A DNA stretch of 64,000 nucleotides, taken from Karstenula rhodostoma CBS 690.94 (taxonomy: Eukaryota > Ascomycota > Dothideomycetes > Pleosporales > Didymosphaeriaceae). The notes under the pieces are model-generated. The model saw only the letters and a list, made by a program, of their open reading frames with translations. It searched no databases and had not been told where the DNA came from. Numbering within the stretch: the stretch's first letter is position 1; each line of letters begins with the position of its first letter. Positions 57,510 to 64,000 of this stretch are shown piece by piece. The DNA is taken from positions 208,842 to 272,841 of the forward strand of contig MU001512.1 of NCBI GenBank assembly GCA_010093485.1, in the 5' to 3' direction. The position numbers and the translations under genes were made by a program.

Positions 57510-60500
57510 ATTATAGAATATTATACTATAGTCTCTAACTAGTAAATATATTATTCTAAGCTATAAAATCTCTAAAACTAGATTTATACTACTATTTTCT
57601 AAGATCTCCTTACTCTAATAATAATTAATATAATTAAAGATAATAAATCTACTTTATAATATCTACTTTATATACTAAAGAATAATCTAGTACCTATTAA
57701 AAAAGTAACTAAGAATCTTATTTAAGTATAGTATTATACTTATTTTAATAAAGTAAAAAGTAGATAGTAGAACTTAGAAACTTAGTTTAAAAAATAGTAG
57801 TTTTTCTACTATAAAGTAATTATATATTTAGTTAAAGAAATTAAAGAAGTATTTATAACCTATAATTTCTTTAAAGCTTTAGATAAAAAGATTACCCCTA
57901 AGTAGTCCTACTTAATTAAGTAATAAATCCTATTTAATAAAATACTTAAAAGGCCTATAATAATACTTTCTAAGATTAGAAAGGTATTTTTAGTACTAAT
58001 TTAAGAATAATTACTTTACTCTAATTATAAAAGGACTAGTATTTATATAATATTTAGTAGTTAGACTATTAAGCCTAGTAGGGAATTATCTAATAATATA
58101 TAGAATAATAATTATTTTAACTACCCCTATAAGAATACCTAATATAAATAATAACTAATTAAATACTAATACTTATAAATAGCTATTACTAGTACTCTAA
58201 TTAATAGATTTTAAGTATTTAACCTTTCTAATAAAGAGTAAAATAAGATTTTAAGCTATCTAAAACTCCTATAATAGTTAAAACTATAGACTAAAATTAA
58301 TAGTACTAATTAAAAAATAAATAATAAAAAGTAGTTTACTATTAACTACTTTAGTAGTATTATAGTAACTCTTATTAATCTAATTAACCTTTTAAGTAAA
58401 GTCTTTAAGAATAGAATCTATAATATAATATAGAATTCTTACTTACTTTCTAAGAGTATAATTCTAGATAGTATAGTTACTATTTACTTTATTAATAATT
58501 AGAACCTTCTAGTTACTAGTTCTTTTAAAAAAGTAACTATAGAAGACTAAATTAAAATAGGAATTTAAGCTCTACCTATCTTAGGAATAGGAAATTATCT
58601 AATTAAGAATATTCTTTATAATAAGAATAGAAAATAATTAAAGAATCTACTACTTAAAAATATAAAAGTAATTAAGAACTTTTATATAAATATTATCTTA
58701 GAAGTTTAATTTAAGAAAATTAATATTTAGTATCTTAGCTTAGATAATACCTTAAGGATTAGAATAATTAAATAAAGTATTATAATAATAGACCTATAAT
58801 ATAAGTATAACTTTACTTTTCTTAAATATAAGCTTATATACTCTTATCCTACTATTATAAATATAATTTAACTATTTAAGCTATTAAGAGAAAATATCTC
58901 CTACTTAGATAGTAAAGAACTATAGTATAAATAATTAGAATACCTTAGAAAAAAGGCTTTATAAGCTCTAGTTTCTAGTATATATAGTATATTTATTAAA
59001 AGAATATAATAATAAGAATATAAGTATTATATAGTTATATATATAAGTAAGATAATCTTATAATAACTATATAAGTATTTACTATATCTATTCTACTATA
59101 TTATATAGAACCTATTTAATATAGAGTAAGGGTAAATACTTAAATTCTAAATTCTTATAATAAAAGAAGAATTTAGTAGAAAGTTTTATAATTTTAATCT
59201 ATAAGGGAAGACGCTTTTAGAGATTCTATAATTAATAAAACGCCTATTAACTTTTATAAAAAATAAGTACTAGCTCTAAATTATATAAATCTAGTAGGAT
59301 AATAATATAATAATATTTCTATAGTAAGGGATATTATAATATAAGGAATAGATAATTAAAGAAGGAATTATAATTAATTCTTTACTACCTTATATATATA
59401 AAACTAATAGTTTAGTAAAGTAAACTAGAAAAAAGCTAATTAAATAAATAGTAAAAATAAAATCTAGTATAAATCTACTAATTAAGCTATAGCTAGAGAT
59501 TATAGATATAGTAGTTTAGCTATATAATATAAGTTTAAATATAGTATATAGCTTTTAATTACTAAATAAAGTATTAGATAGCTAGTTCTAATAATACTTT
59601 TAGTACTATAAGCCTATAATTATATAATATATAATAGTAGATCTCTATCTAGACTAGAGTAGAATATATACCTATAAATACTAAGTATATCCTCTAATAA
59701 AAAATTATAAAACTAGATATAATAAAAGGGAATTTAAAATAAATCTAAAAGCTTATATTAGATATTTAGTAGACTATTAAACTTTTAATATTTATAGAAT
59801 ATAGGTTCCTATACTTAATTAAGTAATTATAACTAAAAATATTATATTTAATAAAATAATCTTCTACTAGGGAGTATATAAAATTAAACTCCTAAAGATA
59901 AAAATTTTAAGAATTATAGAAAGTATTTATAAGGATAAGGTTAATAATCTAAAAGATATATTTAATATAATTAATCTTACTTCTAGCTTAAATAAGTATA
60001 TAAGTACTATAAGAATTAAAAATACTAAGTAACTACTTAGAGGTAAAAGATTAGAATAAATAAATTTTAAAGATAGCTAGCTAAGGAATTAGAAAGTAAT
60101 AATACTAACTATTATATAAGTTATAGATATAGCTAGCTAGTAGCTAGAAATTTATATAAACTAAGATTTAAGTATAAAACTTATAACTCTAGATATAATA
60201 CTATAGCTAGATATTATAGGGACTAATTAATATAATTATAAGGATATTAGGAGTTACTAAAATTAGAATTTAACTAGAAGAACTAGTAAACTAGAGCTTT
60301 AGAATAATACTTCTTTAGAGTAGAAGCTTTAAAACCTTACTACTATCTTTTAATCTAGTATAACTAACTCTATACTACTAAATAAAATAGGAAATCTACT
60401 AGTAAACTAAAAGTAATAGTGTATCTTCCCTATAATAAATAGAGTAAGTAAATAACTTTAAAAAAAGGTATCTAAAATTAACTAACTAATAAGTAGATAT

Positions 60501-63500
60501 TTACTAGTTTAAAGATTAAAATAATAAAATATAGATTATAATAATTAACTAGAAAGTAGATTAAATTTTAGTATATATATATTAATAGTAGATTTATTTT
60601 TAAAAGATAGTTTTTAGATTAACTTTATATATATATTTATACTAGGAGTAGATAAAATTTAGAATAAGTATAAAGACTATAAAATACTAAATATAATAGT
60701 TATAGTAGTTATATTTAAAAAATTAAAACTAGTAATATTACTAACTTATCTATATAAAGATAAGCTATTACTAGAATTAATACTCTAGAAATATCTACTT
60801 TCCTATCCTCTAAAAAAGCTATTTAAGTAAGCTATAATTAAAGAAATTACTACCCTATAATAGAAAAGAACTTAGATAAAACTACCCTAATTATAAGTAA
60901 TAGAATATCTATTTCTATTAAAATAGATATTTATATATAAGTTTAATTAAGATAGTTAGTTTAAGAACTATAAAGTTTATATTATAGTTAAAGGGAATTT
61001 TTAATTAAAAAATACTCTATACTTAACCTATACTACTATACTTATAGTAAAGTTATTCTAAGTAGTAATAGTAATTATTATAGAGTTTAACCTTAAGATT
61101 AAATAATATAATATTATAAAAGTATTTCTAAATACTATAATTATAGTAGATAATTTTATAATCTATAAACTTCTAGATAGATTTAAAATACTAGGAATAT
61201 ATATAAGATTAAATTAAGCTCTCTATAGTTTAAGAGACTTACTACTTCTCTAATATAAAGAGTTTTCCTACTTACTTAAAGCTAAAGAGTTTAAAGTTTT
61301 AAAGAAAGAGCCTTATTTATTCCTTTCTAGAGATTAAAAAATTCTAGTACTATTCTATATAGATAATATACTACTTTTATATTATAATAACTATAGAGAG
61401 TAAGTTTAAATACTATAGAATAAGGTTATAAATAAATATAAAATTAAAAATAAAAAACTAGTTAAGTAGTTTCTTAGAATATAAGTAATTAGAGACTAAG
61501 ATAATTAGATAATTATACTTATATATAATATATATATTAATAAGATTATAAAAAGATTTAAGCTTTATAAAGCTAGTAACTTTCTATCTACTCCTCTCTT
61601 AATTAATAAGTTTAAAAAGAGTAAAAGTAAAGTATTACTATAGTAGATTAAGAATTATTAAAAAAAGGTTAGATTAGTATTATATATAGTAATTATACTA
61701 TAACTAGATATTATATTTACTATATTAAAGCTATTTTTTTTCCTTACTAACCTAAATAGAAAGTATAAAGTAATAGTTAATTAAATAATTTTATACCTCT
61801 ATAAAATATACTAGAAAGTAATTTAGTTTAGTAGATATAATAGTTTCGACCTATTTATCTATAGAGATATATCTTTTATAGATAATTTACTAATAAAATA
61901 ATTATCTTATAGGTATATTATTTTACTATTTAGTAGCACTATTCTATAGAAGATAGTTTACTAAAATATAATTATAATTTTAATTATAAAAATAGAGCTT
62001 TTTACTCTAGAGTATATTAGTAAAGAAGTAATAATTTTAAAATACTTTTTTACTAAACTTATACTAGACTTAGGATTACTCTAGCGAATTTACTATAATA
62101 ACTAGTAAATAATTAGACTAGTAATTAGAAAAAATAAAAGAATTACTATATATCTTTACTATATTAATATCTAAAATATATAGCTATAATAAGAGTATAT
62201 AAAGGGATTATTTAAAATTTTATATTTTAAAATAAGTAAAATATCTATAGATAGTTTAATAAAAATATTATTAAAGTAGTAGTTTACTAGATTTATATAA
62301 CTACTTAACTTTTAAAATATAAGTTTTATAATTATAGATATAGAAGAAGTAAAGTAAATAAAAATTTATTAGAATTTAATTATAAAAAGTACTTTTTAAC
62401 TAAAAAATAAAAGAAAAATAAAAGAAAAATAAAAAAAATCTATCCTATTTAAATATATTAAGTATCTAATTAAAGAGCTTATAAAGCTAAGTATATTACT
62501 ATACTTCTAATATATTAGAGTATCTAAAATACCTATATCTAAAGTTACCCTAATTATAAATAAGAGATTCCTTAGTTTTAAAAAATCTATTATAACTATA
62601 TAAATACTTCTTAAAGTAATTAAAATTAAATTACGACTAATCTATACTATAATAACTAATACTTAAGTCTACCTTATAGAGTTACTATAAAGTATAATAC
62701 TTATAAAAAGTAAATATATTATATTTAAAAATATATATAACCTTCTATAAATTTATCTTCTAGTTATTTATAAAATAGACCTATTAGAAAGTAAATAGAG
62801 TAGAAATAAGAGTAGTAGAAGTAGAAATAAAAATAAAAAAAGTAGGGATAAAAGTAAGAATAAAAGTAAATAAAGATAGAATAGAAGTAAATAAAATAAA
62901 AATAAAAGTAAAGGAAGTAAAAAAAAAACTAGTTATTAAATAGAGGTTTTATAAAAGTATAAAAAGGATTTTTTAATCTTTATTTTAATTTTTTAGTATA
63001 GCTTAAATATACTACTATAAATAATTAACCTTATAAGCCTATATATAGTTAGTAAAAATCTAAGTAATAAAAAAGATAAGGGAAATTTATATTAGAGTTT
63101 AAATTATTATAGAATAGAATAAAGTATATTATATATATAGCTAGAAATAGTAGACTATAATAATTAGTAAAGTTTAACTAAATAAGTAGAGAATCTAGCT
63201 TATATTAATTTATATAAGTATATATAATAATAAAAGTAGTATTCTATTTACTAGTTTATAATATTATAGTAAAGGTTATTTAACCTATTATTTAAAGTAT
63301 TTATTAAGTAGTTAAAATAGCTTATTAGCTAGATAGCCCTAATATACTCTTCTTTTATAGCTAGGGAAGTATATAATACTATTAAAGGAGCTTAGCTAGG
63401 AGTATAAAAAATAGACTAAGTAAAAAGGTAACTAGATTAATAAGTTATTTAAGGAATTATAGTAAATCTTTTAGTAATAGCTATTTATTTAGCTTTAAGT

Positions 63501-63936
63501 CTCTCTTTTTATTTATATACTTTAGTAGTATAAGCTTTAGTAGTATTATTAGCTATTTAAAAAATATAAATAGAATATTAAAAAGTAAAAGGTAAGAATA
63601 TATTATAAGATAGAATAATAAAAATAAAAAAAAAAAGTTTAAAAGATATAAAAAATATCTTTTTATTTTACCTATTTCTATTAGTTTATATTATATAATA
63701 ATTATTTACCTTATTTACTATTACTTACTATATCTAGTTATAAGGCTACTACTATTTATAAGTACTATACTAAGTATTAGAAAACTTTTACTCTAGTTAA
63801 TTAGTATTATAATACTAATAATAGTATAATATAAGTAGGAAATTATAGTCTAAGCTATATATTTCTAAGGGAAGCTAATCTAAATAATTAAATTCTATTA
63901 GTAAATAAATAATAAGTACTATTTACCTAGGGGGTA

Positions 63937-64000
63937 TATTAAGAATATAAATAATACTTAGTAATATTAGAGTTTATAGAGCTCTAATTAGCCACGATAA
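63937..64000 (+). repeat. 3' LTR of copia copy C, partial
   Basis: TATTAAGAATATAAATAATA starts the LTR, which matches 55,592 onward and is cut by the window end. Confidence 0.82.

Larger units (their letters stand above)
39430..64000. other. AT-rich, RIP-mutated retroelement compartment
   Basis: From about 39,430 to the window end the sequence is dominated by A and T. TpG and CpA dinucleotides are almost absent; the few I see include positions near 49,283, 49,517, 55,016, 56,390, 56,463 and 60,420. This is the dinucleotide loss expected when RIP converts CpA to TpA on both strands. Because ATG, GTG, TTG and CTG all contain TpG, there are practically no start codons. The DNA consists of nested gypsy and copia elements listed separately. 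No intact protein gene is present. Confidence 0.93.
55592..64000 (+). mobile_element. Copia copy C, plus strand, inserted in copy A', RIP-mutated
   Basis: The 5' LTR lies at 55,592-55,797 and the start of the 3' LTR at 63,937, so the element runs off the window by about 140 bp. On the plus strand, gag-like sequence begins near 55,950 (DNLKDYKQELKLYKKDKESY read through stops). Pre-integrase and integrase sequence lies near 58,900-59,560, reverse transcriptase with YIDNIL near 61,356-61,370, and RNase H near 61,855-61,990. It is the longest copy in the window because it retains a 1.3-kb segment absent from copy A. Confidence 0.85.

Noticed and set aside
39430..64000. AT-rich mitochondrial DNA or a mitochondrial insertion
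   Set aside because: Copia and gypsy domains, LTRs with target duplications and lack of TpG/CpA fit RIP-mutated nuclear retroelements; no mitochondrial gene was seen.

Overview
The window is nuclear DNA of a filamentous ascomycete (Pezizomycotina; the gene families and two-compartment layout fit Dothideomycetes, but the class is inference). Evidence: genes with several 46-65 bp introns carrying GTRNGY donors, CTRAY branch points and YAG acceptors; fungal families (GH31 agdC-type glucosidase, UstYa/DUF3328, PTH11-like rhodopsin-fold protein, PHS1); and a long AT-rich tract of retroelements mutated in the manner of repeat-induced point mutation (RIP).

Layout. 1-12.5 kb is ordinary gene-dense DNA: the 3' part of a RING-finger gene, PHS1 (3-hydroxyacyl-CoA dehydratase of very-long-chain fatty acid elongation), a secreted GH31 alpha/beta-glucosidase, a mucin-like, probably GPI-anchored wall protein with three blocks of coding repeats, and a membrane-anchored pepsin-fold protein that appears to lack one catalytic aspartate. 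A 135-bp hairpin resembling a MITE follows. 13-25.7 kb is accessory in character: a hypothetical gene, a VWA-domain gene broken by one stop and one frameshift, a SAM methyltransferase, a PTH11-like membrane protein, a UstYa-like (DUF3328) protein, a heavily decayed PaxM-type FAD monooxygenase and an intact short-chain dehydrogenase. These are the kinds of enzyme found in fungal secondary-metabolite clusters, but no core synthase or RiPP precursor was found, so at most this is a remnant or a loose collection.

25.8-34.5 kb is gene-poor. It holds the most unusual item: four related copies of a small gene family I do not recognise, arranged as a mirror (two minus, then two plus) with intact inner copies and decayed outer copies. 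34.5-38.7 kb returns to ordinary genes: acetoacetyl-CoA synthetase and a hypothetical protein, followed by an internally deleted remnant of a PEP-mutase/isocitrate-lyase family gene.

At about 39.4 kb the composition drops abruptly, and from there to the end the DNA is a nest of LTR retroelements. A Ty3/gypsy element on the minus strand is split by a complete Ty1/copia element (42,348-49,576, 206-bp LTRs, 5-bp target duplication). A second copia copy of the same family starts at 52,812 and is itself interrupted at 55,592 by a third copy in the opposite orientation that runs off the window. TpG and CpA are almost absent here, LTR ends read TA...TA instead of TG...CA, and reading frames are full of stops, all as expected from very heavy RIP. 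No intact protein gene was found in this tract.
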